DNA of 64,000 nt from Bradyrhizobium sp. (lineage in GTDB: Bacteria > Pseudomonadota > Alphaproteobacteria > Rhizobiales > Xanthobacteraceae), in assembly GCF_030654605.1 (NCBI RefSeq), contig NZ_JAURXB010000115.1, positions 22,448-86,447 on the forward strand. The letters run 5' to 3'. The notes below the pieces were generated by a model. The model was not told the origin of the DNA. It did not search any database and was given only the letters and a program-made list of their open reading frames with translations. Of the stretch, positions 37,335 to 46,658 are shown piece by piece. The translations under genes and the position numbers were made by a program. Within the stretch, counting starts at the first letter, position 1; each line of letters opens with the position of its first letter.

Positions 37335-38813
37335 TCACCCTGCGCTGTTCTCGATCAGCCGGCGGTAAAACCGGATCATGTCGGCATAGCCCTCGACGCT
37401 GATGCGCTCGTTGGTGCCGTGAAACCGCTTCAGGTCGTCCGACGTCGCGCGCACCGGCGAGAAGCGCAAAATGGTGTCGGTAACGCCGGTGAAGTGGCGC
37501 GAATCGGTCGCGGCCACCATCAGGCCGGGGGCGACGATCACGTCGGGAAAGATCTCCCGGATGGTCCGGTTCAGCATCTTGAAGGATGGGCCCGCGGTGC
37601 CGGTTACCGGCGGCGGATCGGTGTTGCCGGGAAACGGCTCGACGGCGATGCGCTCGTTGCCGACGGTGGCGCGGACATGATCGATGACGCTGGCCTGGGT
37701 GTCGCCGGGCAAGAGCCGGAAGTTGACGGTGGCCTCGGCATTGCCGGGCAGCACGTTATCCTTGTCGCCGGCATTGAAGATGGTCAGCGCCGTGGTGGTG
37801 CGGACCGTCGCCTCGGTCGGTCCGGTCTTCTCGAATTCGCGCAACAACAGCGGCTTGAACAGCCAGAGGTTCGACAGCACGACGCGGCTGAAGCCGCTCA
37901 TTTCAGGCGCCACAGTGTCGAACATTTCCGAAACGGTGCCGCGAATCTGCATCGGCAGGCGATGGTCTTCCAGCCGCGCCAGCGCCGCGCTCATCATGCC
38001 GATCGCGGTCTGGCGCGGTGGCATCGAGGAATGGCCGGGGGTCGCCTGCGCGGTCAACACCAGCGTCGCATAGCCTTTTTCGGCGACGCCGATCAGCGCC
38101 GCGGGTTTGTCGAGGCCCTTGAGGATGCCGTCGGTGATCAGCAGGCCTTCGTCGAGCAGGAAGTCGAGCTTGATGCCGCGCGCAGCCAGCGCGGCGGCGA
38201 TCGCCCTGGCGCCCCTGGTGCCGGCGACTTCCTCGTCATGGCCGAACGCGAAATAGATGGTTCGTTTCGGGGCAAAGCCCTGCTTCGCCATCTGCTCGGC
38301 AGCCTCCAGCATCGCATAGAGATTGCCCTTGTTGTCCCATGATCCGCGGCCCCAGATGTAGCCATCGGCGATGACGCCCTCGAACGGCGGCTGCTGCCAG
38401 TCCTTCTCGGTGCCCGGCGCCACCGGCACCACGTCCTGATGCGCCAGCAGCGCGATCGGGGCCGCCTTTGGATCGGTGCCCTGCCATGTGTAGAGCAGGC
38501 TGTGGCCGCCGATCAGTTCGCGCTTCGCCGCGGCATGAAACGCCGGAAAGCTTTTCTCGATATGCGCCCGCAAGCCCTGCAGCGCTTCGGCGCCCTGCTC
38601 GGGATTGAGAAAATTCGAAATGGTCTGGAAGCGGATCGCCTCGGACAGCCGCATCGCCGCGCCCTGGTCGACCGTCGCGCGCGGCACCGCGGCAACCTCG
38701 ATCTGCCGCGAGCGGTGCGAGAAGACGTTGAACAGCAGGATGGCTGCGAGAAGGAGGGTAGCCGCGATCAGGAGCAGCAGGAAATTACGGATGATCTTGA
38801 TCAAGCGGCGCAT
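37335..38813 (-). CDS. Membrane-anchored M20 family peptidase
   Basis: A 492-residue protein with a basic start and one membrane segment (MRRLIKIIRNFLLLLIAATL...LLFNVF), placing the enzyme in the periplasm. The M20 zinc site is visible: LLAHQDVVPV (first His and Asp), WGRGSWDNKGN (bridging Asp), GHDEEVAG (catalytic Glu pair), and the C-terminal DSRHFTG His. The lid domain, GYATLVLTAQATPGHSS, is present. Resembles carboxypeptidase PM20D1/CPS1-like dipeptidases. The ATG at 38813 has GAGG upstream; a longer frame enters a palindromic repeat. Substrate unknown. Confidence 0.9.
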   Translation of the reverse strand: MRRLIKIIRNFLLLLIAATLLLAAILLFNVFSHRSRQIEVAAVPRATVDQGAAMRLSEAIRFQTISNFLNPEQGAEALQGLRAHIEKSFPAFHAAAKRELIGGHSLLYTWQGTDPKAAPIALLAHQDVVPVAPGTEKDWQQPPFEGVIADGYIWGRGSWDNKGNLYAMLEAAEQMAKQGFAPKRTIYFAFGHDEEVAGTRGARAIAAALAARGIKLDFLLDEGLLITDGILKGLDKPAALIGVAEKGYATLVLTAQATPGHSSMPPRQTAIGMMSAALARLEDHRLPMQIRGTVSEMFDTVAPEMSGFSRVVLSNLWLFKPLLLREFEKTGPTEATVRTTTALTIFNAGDKDNVLPGNAEATVNFRLLPGDTQASVIDHVRATVGNERIAVEPFPGNTDPPPVTGTAGPSFKMLNRTIREIFPDVIVAPGLMVAATDSRHFTGVTDTILRFSPVRATSDDLKRFHGTNERISVEGYADMIRFYRRLIENSAG

Positions 38814-38834
38814 GGGAAATGCCTCAGATATCTT

Positions 38835-38924
38835 CGTCATGGCCGGGCTTGTCCCGGCCATCCACGTCTTTCCAGTCGCACGCTATCAAAGACGTGGATG
38901 CCCGGCACAAGGCCGGGCATGACG
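38835..38924. repeat. Dispersed palindromic repeat, cgtcatggccgg family
   Basis: CGTCATGGCCGGGCTTGTCC pairs with GGCACAAGGCCGGGCATGACG (two mismatches), with GACGTGGATG / CATCCACGTC inside. Between the M20 peptidase and ppa genes. Confidence 0.9.
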
Positions 38925-38956
38925 AACTCCCGATGGCGAGCCCATTCGACCAGTGC

Positions 38957-39490
38957 CTACTTCGCTGCCCTGGCGCGCGCCATACCTTCCTCGATCAGCC
39001 GGTGCGCGTCCTCGGCGCCGCCCCAGCGCACCACCTTGACCCATTTGCCGGGCTCGAGATCCTTGTAGTGCTCGAAGAAGTGCTGGATCTGCTGCAGCGT
39101 GATGTCGGGCAGGTCGCTGTAGGTCTGCACCTTGTCGTAGCGCTGGGTCAGCTTGGAGGACGGCACCGCGATGATCTTCTCGTCGCCGCCGGCCTCGTCT
39201 TCCATCAGGAGCACGCCGACCGGCCGCACGCTCATGACAGCGCCCGGGACAATGGCGCGGGTGTTGGCCACCAGCACGTCGCAGGGGTCGCCGTCGCCCG
39301 ACAGGGTGTGCGGGATGAAGCCGTAATTGCCGGGATAGCGCATGGCGGTATAAAGAAACCGGTCGACGACGAGCGTGCCGGCTTCCTTGTCCATCTCGTA
39401 TTTGATCGGCTCGCCACCGACAGGAACTTCGATGATGACGTTGACGATGCGCGGCGGGTCGATTCCGAGCGAGATGGCGTCTATGCGCAT
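38957..39490 (-). CDS. ppa: Inorganic pyrophosphatase
   Basis: The 177-residue family I pyrophosphatase hydrolyses PPi and drives biosynthetic reactions forward. Signatures: [37 protein letters not shown], and the metal-binding DGDPCDVLV. The [10 protein letters not shown] stretch is typical of the soluble Mg-dependent enzyme. Length is normal for the hexameric bacterial type. A monocistronic gene in this window. Confidence 0.97.
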   Translation of the reverse strand: MRIDAISLGIDPPRIVNVIIEVPVGGEPIKYEMDKEAGTLVVDRFLYTAMRYPGNYGFIPHTLSGDGDPCDVLVANTRAIVPGAVMSVRPVGVLLMEDEAGGDEKIIAVPSSKLTQRYDKVQTYSDLPDITLQQIQHFFEHYKDLEPGKWVKVVRWGGAEDAHRLIEEGMARARAAK

Positions 39491-39609
39491 GAATGGCTCC
39501 GCGTGGGTGTGAAGTCAGCTCGCCTGAACAGGGCCTTGTAAACAAGGCCTTGGATAGGACGCGACGCGGGCCGAAGCCAGCCTCGATTTGTCGCAAAATA
39601 CGGCTGACC

Positions 39610-40119
39610 TCAGTTGGTCCAGGCGAAGGCGACCTTGTCGAGCGACTTCGCGCCGAATTTCTCGGAACTGCGCGCGACCATGCGACCGCCGAGGGCGCGA
39701 TAAAACTCCGTCGCCGGATCGTTGTCGGAGAGCGCCCAGATCACCATGCTCTTCAGCCCGCTCTGCAACAGGTCGCGCCGCGCCGCGGTGAACAGCCGGC
39801 GGCCGAAGCCGAGACCCTGAAATTCCGGCCGCAGATAGAGCTCGTAGATCTCGCCTTCGAAGTGCAGGCTGCGGGCGCGGTTGCGGCCGTAATTGGCATA
39901 GCCCGCGACCTTGTCGCCGAACACCAGCACGCTGACGCGGCTGCCCTTGCGGATCGCGCTGTCCCACCATTGCGGGCCGCGGCGGTTGATCAGCTTCTCC
40001 AGCTCGGCACCGGGGATGATGCCCTGATAGGCCGAACGCCAGGCTTCGTCATGGGTGGACGCCACCGCGGCTGCGTCCGCAGCTTTGGCCGGTCGAACCT
40101 CGATCAGGGTTGTGCTCAT
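39610..40119 (-). CDS. GNAT family N-acetyltransferase
   Basis: A 169-residue acetyltransferase. The acetyl-CoA pyrophosphate loop is EFQGLGFGRRLF (about 98-109), preceded by IYELYLRPEF. VRPAKAADAAAV at the start and WALSDNDPATEFYRALGG (about 131-148) complete the fold. No substrate is indicated. The ATG at 40119 is chosen over a start 12 codons upstream. A TTAA-N7-TTAA motif lies 46 bases upstream. Confidence 0.9.
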   Translation of the reverse strand: MSTTLIEVRPAKAADAAAVASTHDEAWRSAYQGIIPGAELEKLINRRGPQWWDSAIRKGSRVSVLVFGDKVAGYANYGRNRARSLHFEGEIYELYLRPEFQGLGFGRRLFTAARRDLLQSGLKSMVIWALSDNDPATEFYRALGGRMVARSSEKFGAKSLDKVAFAWTN

Positions 40120-40164
40120 GGTGCTGATCAAAGCAAGTCGGCGCGTCCGCTTCAAGGTCTATCG

Positions 40165-40179
40165 TTAATTATCGGTTAA
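40165..40179. promoter_or_regulatory. CtrA-type box, TTAA-N7-TTAA
   Basis: TTAA-TTATCGG-TTAA exactly matches the full CtrA consensus of alphaproteobacteria. It lies in the 275-base divergent region, 46 bases before the acetyltransferase start and about 216 before the hydrolase start. In a GC-rich genome this motif is rare by chance. It could place one of the two genes under cell-cycle control. Confidence 0.5.
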
Positions 40180-40394
40180 CCTGTGGATTTTCTGCATCAG
40201 TTGTGCCGGCCGGTTGTACCGAAAAAGGACAGAAGCCCGTGGGAATGGCATCCGGCGGATGGCTCGATGCTGCGAATGATTCTTAACGGTGCGTTTTGCT
40301 GCAGGGACTGAGGGAAAATGCACCGGAAGTGATTCGGCGAGGGTATTCTGTTCCGCAAATCCGGGCTCGCCCCTTGCCCGCGTCAGGCAAATTC

Positions 40395-41282
40395 ATGCGG
40401 TCGCTCAAAGCGTATTTCGTCCTGGTTGTGCTTGGATCGCTCTGTATTCCAAACGCGTTCGCGCAGGTCAGGCTGGGTGCGCAAGGCGCAGAAGCCGAGC
40501 CGGGTCGCATGCAGCAGTGGCTGGTGCCCTCACCGGCGATGGACGTCGTGTCGCGCGCGCGGCTGTTTCGGCCGGCCGGCGGCGGACCGTTCCGGCTGGC
40601 CGTGATTGCACACGCCTCGACGCAGAACGTCTTGCGTCGTGCGCAAATGCCGCAACCTGAATACCGCGCGCTGGCGGGCTGGCTGGTGGCGCGCGGCTTT
40701 GCCGTGCTGGTACCGGAACGTCCCGGCCACGGCGGCGGCGGACCCTATCTGGAAGACCAGGGCGGCTGCGACGAAGCCGATTATATCAGCGCTGGACGCG
40801 CCACCGCGGACGCGATCGCGGCGGCGGCGGGCTTTGTGCGCAAGCAAGCCTTCATCCGGCCGGACGGCATGGTCATTGTCGGGCACTCCGCCGGCGCGTG
40901 GGGCGCGCTGGCGCTGGCCGGCGAGAATCCGAGAGAAATCTCGGCCATCATTGCTTTCGCGCCGGGTCGCGGCGGCCATGCCAACGACCAGCCGAACGAG
41001 GTTTGCGCGCCGCATACGCTGATGGCGGCGGCCGCCGAATTCGGCAGGAACGCGCGCGTGCCGGTGACCTGGCTGGTGGCGGCGAACGATACGTATTTCT
41101 CGCCCGATCTGTCGCAGCGGATGGCCGATGCGTTTCGCGGCGCTGGCGGCAAAGTCGAGTTTCGCGTGCTGGCGGCATCCGGCAGCGAGGGGCACTGGCT
41201 GGCGGAGTCCGAAGCCGGCGTCAAAATCGCCGGACCGGAACTGGAGCGGGCACTGAAGGCGCTGGCGGCGAAAAAGCGATGA
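40395..41282 (+). CDS. Secreted alpha/beta hydrolase (dienelactone hydrolase-like)
   Basis: A 295-residue protein with a signal peptide (AYFVLVVLGSLCIPNAFA, cleaved near 23). The hydrolase core has LAVIAHASTQN for the oxyanion loop, then GRPGH-like PERPGHGGGG, the nucleophile elbow GHSAGAWG (Ser near 156), and WLVAANDTYFSPD with the acid Asp. GHWL near the end provides the His. It resembles periplasmic esterases/peptidases of the dienelactone hydrolase family. It overlaps the DCC-family gene by four bases, so the two are co-translated. Confidence 0.86.
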   Translation: MRSLKAYFVLVVLGSLCIPNAFAQVRLGAQGAEAEPGRMQQWLVPSPAMDVVSRARLFRPAGGGPFRLAVIAHASTQNVLRRAQMPQPEYRALAGWLVARGFAVLVPERPGHGGGGPYLEDQGGCDEADYISAGRATADAIAAAAGFVRKQAFIRPDGMVIVGHSAGAWGALALAGENPREISAIIAFAPGRGGHANDQPNEVCAPHTLMAAAAEFGRNARVPVTWLVAANDTYFSPDLSQRMADAFRGAGGKVEFRVLAASGSEGHWLAESEAGVKIAGPELERALKALAAKKR

Positions 41283-41701
41283 CGTCGCGCGCCAAAAATC
41301 CTTGGCCCGACGATGACGTGATCCTCTACGACGGCGTCTGCGTGTTCTGCTCGCGCTGGGTCCGCATTGTCGCCGCGCGCGACGTGAAACGGCGATTCCG
41401 CTTCACCGCGATCCAGTCCGGCTACGGCACGCGGCTGGCGCAGGCATTTGGAATCAATCCTGAAGATCCCGACACCAACGCCGTGGTCCATGGCGGCGAG
41501 GCGTTCTTCAAATCCGACGCCGCGCTGACGGTGCTGTCGAATTTGCCGGGATGGAGCTGGGTGCGCGTCCTGTACGCGGTGCCGAAGCCGCTGCGCGACG
41601 CGATGTACGGTCTCGTCGCGCGCAATCGGTACCGGATATTCGGCAAGTATGAGGAATGTTTTGTGCCGGATGCGGAGATGCGGGCGAGGGTGATGGAGTA
41701 A
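41279..41701 (+). CDS. DCC family thiol-disulfide oxidoreductase-like protein (DUF393)
   Basis: A 140-residue protein of the DCC family. The name-giving motif is YDGVCVFCSRWV (about 17-28), whose C-x2-C could be redox active. The rest follows the family pattern: RFRFTAIQSGYGTRLA, then LPGWSWVRVLYAVPKPLRDAMYGLVARNRYRIFGK (in parts). Its ATG lies in the stop codon of the preceding hydrolase (ATGA). Cytosolic; reaction not known. Confidence 0.9.
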   Translation: MTSRAKNPWPDDDVILYDGVCVFCSRWVRIVAARDVKRRFRFTAIQSGYGTRLAQAFGINPEDPDTNAVVHGGEAFFKSDAALTVLSNLPGWSWVRVLYAVPKPLRDAMYGLVARNRYRIFGKYEECFVPDAEMRARVME

Positions 41702-41719
41702 AATTCAATACTGTCTCAT

Positions 41720-41810
41720 CGTCATTGCGAGGAGCGCAGCGACGAAGCAATCCATGTTTCCTTGCCGTTGTGCAGGAAAGCTGGATTGCGTCGCTTCGCT
41801 CGCACTGACG
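41720..41810. repeat. Dispersed palindromic repeat, cgtcattgcgaggagcg family
   Basis: CGTCATTGCGAGGAGCGCAG with GAAGCAATCCA, answered by TGGATTGCGTCGCTTCGCTC and CACTGACG. Between convergent DCC and amine oxidase genes. Same family as 3058 and 52557. Confidence 0.85.
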
Positions 41811-41813
41811 ATG

Positions 41814-43073
41814 TTAGTTCTTTGCCCGCGCCTCCAGCACTTCTCCCGCCGCCCTCTCTCCCGAATCCCGTGCCCCATGCGCCGTCGAGAAAAACCCCGG
41901 CGAGGTCGCCTCTCCCGCAAAAAACAGCCGCCCATCGACCGGCGCCGCCAGCACCGCGCGAGCGCCGGCGTGGCCGGGGAGCGCGTGCGAATAGGAGCCG
42001 CGGGCGAACGGGTCGTGGGCCCAGCGCGATTCCGCCAGCGGCTTTAGTTTGCGGCGGTAGTCATTGCCGAGAAACCCGGCAATCTCGTCGATGCTTTGCG
42101 CCGCCAGCGCGCCGTCGCCGGCGTCTTCCAGAGCTTGCGCAAAACGGCCGCCGAAAAAACCCTCGATGCAGGGCTGGCCGAACGGGCGCAGGTGATAGGT
42201 GCCCATGTCGGTGCGCATGGTGGCGCCGCGCAGGCTGCCGTCGCTGGGAAGCAGCTGCGGTTCATCGAGCGCCAGCATCACCTTGTCGGCGAGCCCGAGT
42301 GGCAGGCCACGTGCGGCATCGAGTTTTGCCGGCAGTGCGGGGTGAAAACGAATGGATTCGTCGGCGATCAGGTTGGTCGGGATGGTGACGATCACCTTGC
42401 CGGCCGTCAGCGTGCCCCGCGAGGTCTCGATCCGCAGGCGTTGTCCGGAATGGTCGATCAGCGTCACCTCGCAGTTCAGCGCCAGCGGGCAGGTTGCGCC
42501 ATAGGCTGCGATCAGCGCGCCGTAGCCGCGGCGTACCCGCCAGTTGATCTCGGTGTCCTCATAGGCATCCATGTCGAGGATCGAGACGCGGTCGAGTTCG
42601 GCGCCATTGATGTAGGTGGAGATCGCATCGATCATCGGGTTCCAGCGGTTGCCGGGCTCCAGATACTGATTCGCGGCGGCGTCACGGCCGGTTCGCCTGG
42701 CCTCGTCGGCGGCATCCTCGGCGCGGTCATAAAACGTGTCGAGCGCGGCGAGGAAGTCGGTGCGCTCATGAAGCGGAAATGCGCCGTTAACGGCCTGCTC
42801 GCGCCACGGCGGCCGGGTCCTGTCGATTTCGAAATGCAGCCGCTCGGCGATCGGGACGAAGGAATTCTCGTCGGCCGAATGCAGCCAGCCGCAGCCGAGG
42901 TCGAAGGTGATGTCGGGGGCAGCCATGATGGTGTGGCCGCGCCCGCCGACGCGGTCGCGCGCTTCCAGCGCGATGACGGAGAGGTCGGAGTTTTCCAGCG
43001 CGTGCGCCGCGCCGAGGCCGGCGGCGCCCGCGCCGATGATGGCGACATCGACTTCGGAGGGCAGGGACGTCAT
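41814..43073 (-). CDS. FAD-dependent flavin monoamine oxidase family protein
   Basis: A 419-residue flavoenzyme. The FAD-binding Rossmann motif is VAIIGAGAAGLGAAHALE (10-27), followed by ALEARDRVGGRGHT, the GG-doublet that follows in amine oxidases. The C-terminal flavin-binding block is GRLFFAGEATSPGFFSTAHGA (about 380-400; given here as GRLFFAGEATSP and STAHGA). Its relatives oxidise amines or act as phytoene-desaturase-like enzymes. No signal peptide. Substrate unknown. Confidence 0.9.
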   Translation of the reverse strand: MTSLPSEVDVAIIGAGAAGLGAAHALENSDLSVIALEARDRVGGRGHTIMAAPDITFDLGCGWLHSADENSFVPIAERLHFEIDRTRPPWREQAVNGAFPLHERTDFLAALDTFYDRAEDAADEARRTGRDAAANQYLEPGNRWNPMIDAISTYINGAELDRVSILDMDAYEDTEINWRVRRGYGALIAAYGATCPLALNCEVTLIDHSGQRLRIETSRGTLTAGKVIVTIPTNLIADESIRFHPALPAKLDAARGLPLGLADKVMLALDEPQLLPSDGSLRGATMRTDMGTYHLRPFGQPCIEGFFGGRFAQALEDAGDGALAAQSIDEIAGFLGNDYRRKLKPLAESRWAHDPFARGSYSHALPGHAGARAVLAAPVDGRLFFAGEATSPGFFSTAHGARDSGERAAGEVLEARAKN

Positions 43074-43124
43074 GCCTTGGCTCTAGCATGTTCGATGCCG
43101 GGCTTGAAGCCGGCTCCACAACCA

Positions 43125-43228
43125 GTGTCATCATCCGCGAAAGCGGATGATCCAGTACGCCGTGGCGCCGCGGCTCTATCTCAACCGGCGGCGATTACTG
43201 GATGCCCTGCTTTCGCGGGGCATGACAG
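43125..43228. repeat. Dispersed palindromic repeat, ctgtcat family
   Basis: GTGTCATCATCCGCGAAAGC with GGATGATCCAGTA, answered by TTACTGGATGCC and GCTTTCGCGGGGCATGACAG. Same outer ends as the copy at 839-945. Just before the typA stop. Confidence 0.75.
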
Positions 43229-43236
43229 TTTGCGGC

Positions 43237-45060
43237 TTACGCCACCGCCTGCTTCGACTTTTCCGCGCGCTTGCGGTCGTTGGCGTCGAGGTGCCGCTTG
43301 CGCAGGCGAATCGACTTCGGCGTGATTTCGACCAGCTCGTCGTCCTCGATATAGGCCAGCGCCTTTTCCAGCGTCATGCGGATTGGCGGGGTCAGGCGCA
43401 CCGCTTCGTCCTTCGAGGTGGTGCGGATGTTGGTGAGCTGCTTGCCCTTGAGGATGTTGATCTCGAGATCGTTGTCGCGGGTATGCTCGCCGACGATCAT
43501 GCCCTTGTAGACCTTCCAGCCGGGCTCGATCATCATCGGGCCGCGGTCTTCCAGCTTGAACATGGCGTAGGCGACTGCCTCGCCCTGGTCGTTGGAGATC
43601 AGGACGCCGTTGCGGCGGCCCTGGATGTCGCCCTTGTAGGGCAGGTAATTGTGGAACAGGCGGTTCATGATCGCTGTGCCCTTGGTGTCGGTCATCAGTT
43701 CGCCCTGATAGCCGATCAGGCCGCGGGTCGGCGCGTAGAACACCAGCCGCAGACGATTGCCGCCGGACGGGCGCATCTCGATCATCTCGGCCTTGCGCTC
43801 GCTCATCTTCTGCACCACGACGCCGGAGAATTCCTCGTCGACGTCGATCACGACTTCCTCGACCGGCTCCAGCAACTGGCCGTTCTCGTCCTTGGTCAGC
43901 ACGACGCGGGGACGCGACACCGAGAGCTCGAAACCTTCGCGGCGCATGGTCTCGATCAGGATCGCCAGCTGCAATTCGCCGCGGCCCGACACTTCCATGG
44001 CATCCTTGTCGGCGGCCTCGACCACGCGCAGCGCGACGTTGCCCTCGGCCTCGCGCAACAGGCGGTCGCGGATCAGGCGGCTGGTGACCTTGTCGCCTTC
44101 GGTGCCGGCCAGCGGCGAGTTGTTGACGATGAACGACATCGACACGGTCGGCGGATCGATCGGCTGCGCCTGGATCGGGATTTCGACGGAGGGATCGCAG
44201 AAGGTATCGGCGACGGTGCCCTTGGGCAGGCCCGCGATGGCGACGATGTCGCCGGCTTCGGCCAGTTCGACCGGCTGCCGCTCGAGGCCGCGGAAGGCCA
44301 GAATCTTCGTGATGCGGCCGGTTTCCACCAGCTTGCCGTCGCGCGAGATCACCTTCACCGCCTGGTTCGGCCTGACCGAGCCGGACGCGATGCGGCCGGT
44401 GATGATGCGGCCGAGATAGGGATTGGCCTCGAGAATGGTGCCGAGCAGCCGGAACGGGCCTTCCTCGACCACCGGCGGCGGGACATGCTTGATGACTAGG
44501 TCGAACAGCGGCTTCATGCCGACGTCGTGCGATGCGTCGGGCGTGGTGCCCATCCAGCCGTTCTTGCCCGAACCGTACAGAATCGGGAAATCGAGCTGAT
44601 CGTCGGTGGCGTCGAGCGCCGCGAACAGGTCGAACACCTCGTTGACGACTTCGGTGACGCGCGCGTCGGGGCGGTCGACCTTGTTGATGGCGACGATCGG
44701 CTTCAGGCCGAGCTTCAGCGCCTTGCCGACCACGAATTTGGTCTGCGGCATCGGACCTTCGGCGGCGTCCACCAGCACGATCACGCCGTCGACCATCGAA
44801 AGAATACGCTCCACCTCGCCGCCGAAGTCGGCATGGCCCGGGGTGTCGACGATGTTGATCTGGGTGTCTTCCCAATGCACCGACGTGCACTTGGCAAGAA
44901 TGGTGATGCCGCGCTCGCGCTCCAGATCGTTGGAATCCATCGCGCGCTCGACCTGGCGCTGGTTGTCGCGGTAGGTGCCGGATTGCTGCAGCAGCTTGTC
45001 GACGAGGGTGGTCTTGCCGTGGTCGACGTGAGCGATGATAGCGATATTGCGAAGGTTCAT
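43237..45060 (-). CDS. typA: Translational GTPase TypA/BipA
   Basis: The 607-residue ribosome-binding GTPase assists 50S assembly and stress adaptation. It starts [20 protein letters not shown] with the P-loop, then [11 protein letters not shown] (switch I), [14 protein letters not shown] (switch II) and [10 protein letters not shown]. The C-terminal BipA-specific domain is complete, ending near [11 protein letters not shown]. The ATG at 45060 fits the family; the 61 extra codons upstream include the repeat and are not coding. Divided from the Crp-like gene by an intrinsic terminator. Confidence 0.96.
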   Translation of the reverse strand: MNLRNIAIIAHVDHGKTTLVDKLLQQSGTYRDNQRQVERAMDSNDLERERGITILAKCTSVHWEDTQINIVDTPGHADFGGEVERILSMVDGVIVLVDAAEGPMPQTKFVVGKALKLGLKPIVAINKVDRPDARVTEVVNEVFDLFAALDATDDQLDFPILYGSGKNGWMGTTPDASHDVGMKPLFDLVIKHVPPPVVEEGPFRLLGTILEANPYLGRIITGRIASGSVRPNQAVKVISRDGKLVETGRITKILAFRGLERQPVELAEAGDIVAIAGLPKGTVADTFCDPSVEIPIQAQPIDPPTVSMSFIVNNSPLAGTEGDKVTSRLIRDRLLREAEGNVALRVVEAADKDAMEVSGRGELQLAILIETMRREGFELSVSRPRVVLTKDENGQLLEPVEEVVIDVDEEFSGVVVQKMSERKAEMIEMRPSGGNRLRLVFYAPTRGLIGYQGELMTDTKGTAIMNRLFHNYLPYKGDIQGRRNGVLISNDQGEAVAYAMFKLEDRGPMMIEPGWKVYKGMIVGEHTRDNDLEINILKGKQLTNIRTTSKDEAVRLTPPIRMTLEKALAYIEDDELVEITPKSIRLRKRHLDANDRKRAEKSKQAVA

Positions 45061-45089
45061 GACTGTTCTTCTGGCTCGGACAATGGCTG

Positions 45090-45138
45090 GAGCGCGATCT
45101 CGCCGGAAAACCGGGACCCACTTTTCCGGATCACGCTC
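45090..45138. repeat. Short inverted repeat gagcgcgatc...gatcacgctc
   Basis: GAGCGCGATC and GATCACGCTC flank CGGAAAACCGGG and CACTTTTCCG, giving a double hairpin typical of dispersed alphaproteobacterial repeats. It sits 30 bases upstream of typA. Confidence 0.65.
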
Positions 45139-45172
45139 AAAACCTGGAATTCTGACGGCGCCCATGGCGCCT

Positions 45173-45201
45173 AAAAAGGAAGCCCGGCCAAAAGACCGGG
45201 C
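45173..45201 (-). terminator. Intrinsic terminator of the Crp-like gene
   Basis: Read on the minus strand, GCCCGG and CCGGGC stems are followed by TTCCTTTTT. It lies 97 bases after the stop of the Crp-like gene and before typA, so it separates the two transcripts. Confidence 0.7.
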
Positions 45202-45297
45202 GTACCTTGCTCGTTGCGGCGCAATATAGTCAGAAAACGCCAAAAAACAATGATTTGTTTGGCGATTGGTTACCCCATTTTCGGCGATCCTGCCGCT

Positions 45298-46059
45298 TTA
45301 ATTGCCTTTTCCAGGGTCCGGATAGACGCCCCGCAACACCTCCTCGAAGTGATTCTTGACTGCCTCGTTGCAACGGCAGGCCCGGATGCGCAGGGCGTCG
45401 GGGTTACGTACCATGATCGAGCCGCGGCGGGTCTCCAGAACGCCGTTCGCCTTGAAGGTCTGGATCACGCGGCTGGTATAGCTGCGGCCGACCCCCAGCA
45501 GCGTCGCCAGCTGCTCATGGGTCAACGGCACGACGTCGTCGCCGTCGGTGCGCTCCATCGCCGAGATGATCCATTTGGCGGTGCGCTGCTCGATCGAATG
45601 GATCGCATTGCAGGCCGTGGACTGGAAGATCTGGGCCAGCATGCAGTCGGCGTAGCGCACAAATACGTTGCGCAGGCTGGCCGATCTGGACTTCGCCGCA
45701 TCGAGCTTGCCGATCGGCATTCGAACGAACGGCCCGCCGAACTTGACCATGATGCGCGTGAAGGCGGGCAGGTAGCCCTGGCTGACGATGCCCCCCACGG
45801 CGCCTTCGCGACCGATCAGGATGGTCTCGACGTCACGACCGTCCTCGTTGGGCACCAGATAGGACGCCAGACTCGGTCCGCAGGGAAAATGCACGGTCTC
45901 GACATCGTCGCCGGGATTGTAGAGCAGGTCGTTAGGCTTGGCCTCTGCCGGCGACAGATGCGGCGCGATCAAGGCAAAGTCGCCGGCGCTGAGCCGTCGC
46001 AACAGGTTGTTGTAAGGACGGTCGTTCCCGTCAGGAGCGTCGCCGCTTCGCGCTGTCAT
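45298..46059 (-). CDS. Crp/Fnr-family transcription regulator
   Basis: A 253-residue protein with an N-terminal cyclic-nucleotide-binding fold (about 20-150) and a C-terminal winged helix with LTHEQLATLLGVGRSYTSRVI (about 185-205). The cNMP pocket lacks an obvious RxS phosphate-binding motif, so it probably does not bind cAMP; no Cys cluster for an Fe-S centre is seen in the sensor domain. The recognition helix (GRSYTSR) has Ser where E. coli Crp has Glu181. It is therefore not an obvious reader of the TGTGA sites in this window. Divergent from a receiver-domain gene. Confidence 0.88.
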   Translation of the reverse strand: MTARSGDAPDGNDRPYNNLLRRLSAGDFALIAPHLSPAEAKPNDLLYNPGDDVETVHFPCGPSLASYLVPNEDGRDVETILIGREGAVGGIVSQGYLPAFTRIMVKFGGPFVRMPIGKLDAAKSRSASLRNVFVRYADCMLAQIFQSTACNAIHSIEQRTAKWIISAMERTDGDDVVPLTHEQLATLLGVGRSYTSRVIQTFKANGVLETRRGSIMVRNPDALRIRACRCNEAVKNHFEEVLRGVYPDPGKGN

Positions 46060-46151
46060 TCCGGATGTCCCCTGGGCCCGCCACCCGGACAATATCCGAT
46101 CGCATTGGATTGCTGTGTGTACAAGTGAACAGACAGGCGGGTCGGGACGTG

Positions 46152-46592
46152 ATGGTTTCACAATTGGAACCGGTCGATGCCGACCCCCTTACAACGTGGC
46201 GAATGATGGAACCCGCAGCTTCTGACGGCATGCCCGGCGACGTATTGATTGTCGAGGACGACCCGATCATCGCGCTCGATTTCGAGGACACGATTCTCGG
46301 TTTCGGCGTGAGGGGGGTTCGTACCGCGGCGAATGTCGCCAGGGCGCTCGCCATGATCGCCGATCGCACGCCGGATTTTGCCCTGCTCGATGTCGGACTG
46401 GTGCGCGAAAAGAGTTTTGCGATTGCCGAGCGGCTGGATGAGCTGAAGATTCCCTTCATCTTCGTCACCGGATATGGCGTCGATGTCAGGTTGCCGGCCG
46501 CGCTCGCTGACAAGCCGCGGCTGCCAAAGCCGTATTCGTCGGAGGCGCTGAAGGCCCTGCTGAGAAGCCGAGCGAAGGGCAGCGGGCGCTGA
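46152..46592 (+). CDS. Single-domain response regulator receiver
   Basis: A 146-residue protein that is a lone receiver domain after about 28 disordered residues. The acidic pair is in VLIVEDDP (Asp36, Asp37), the phosphoacceptor is FALLDVGL (Asp80), and the conserved Lys126 is in RLPKPYS. No output domain is attached. It may act as a phosphate sink or bind a partner, as in CpdR/DivK-like systems. No histidine kinase is adjacent. It is divergent from the Crp-like gene, with about 90 bases between them. An alternative start lies at 46203. Confidence 0.87.
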   Translation: MVSQLEPVDADPLTTWRMMEPAASDGMPGDVLIVEDDPIIALDFEDTILGFGVRGVRTAANVARALAMIADRTPDFALLDVGLVREKSFAIAERLDELKIPFIFVTGYGVDVRLPAALADKPRLPKPYSSEALKALLRSRAKGSGR

Positions 46593-46658
46593 CGGTTCAG
46601 GCCCATTGCCGGGCGCGATCGCTCGATGTTTCGAACGGGCTTCCGTTGCAGTGGCGGG

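Noticed and set aside
43237..45243. Extended typA start adding 61 residues
   Set aside because: The added stretch covers a dispersed repeat and a terminator; the family begins at the ATG at 45060.
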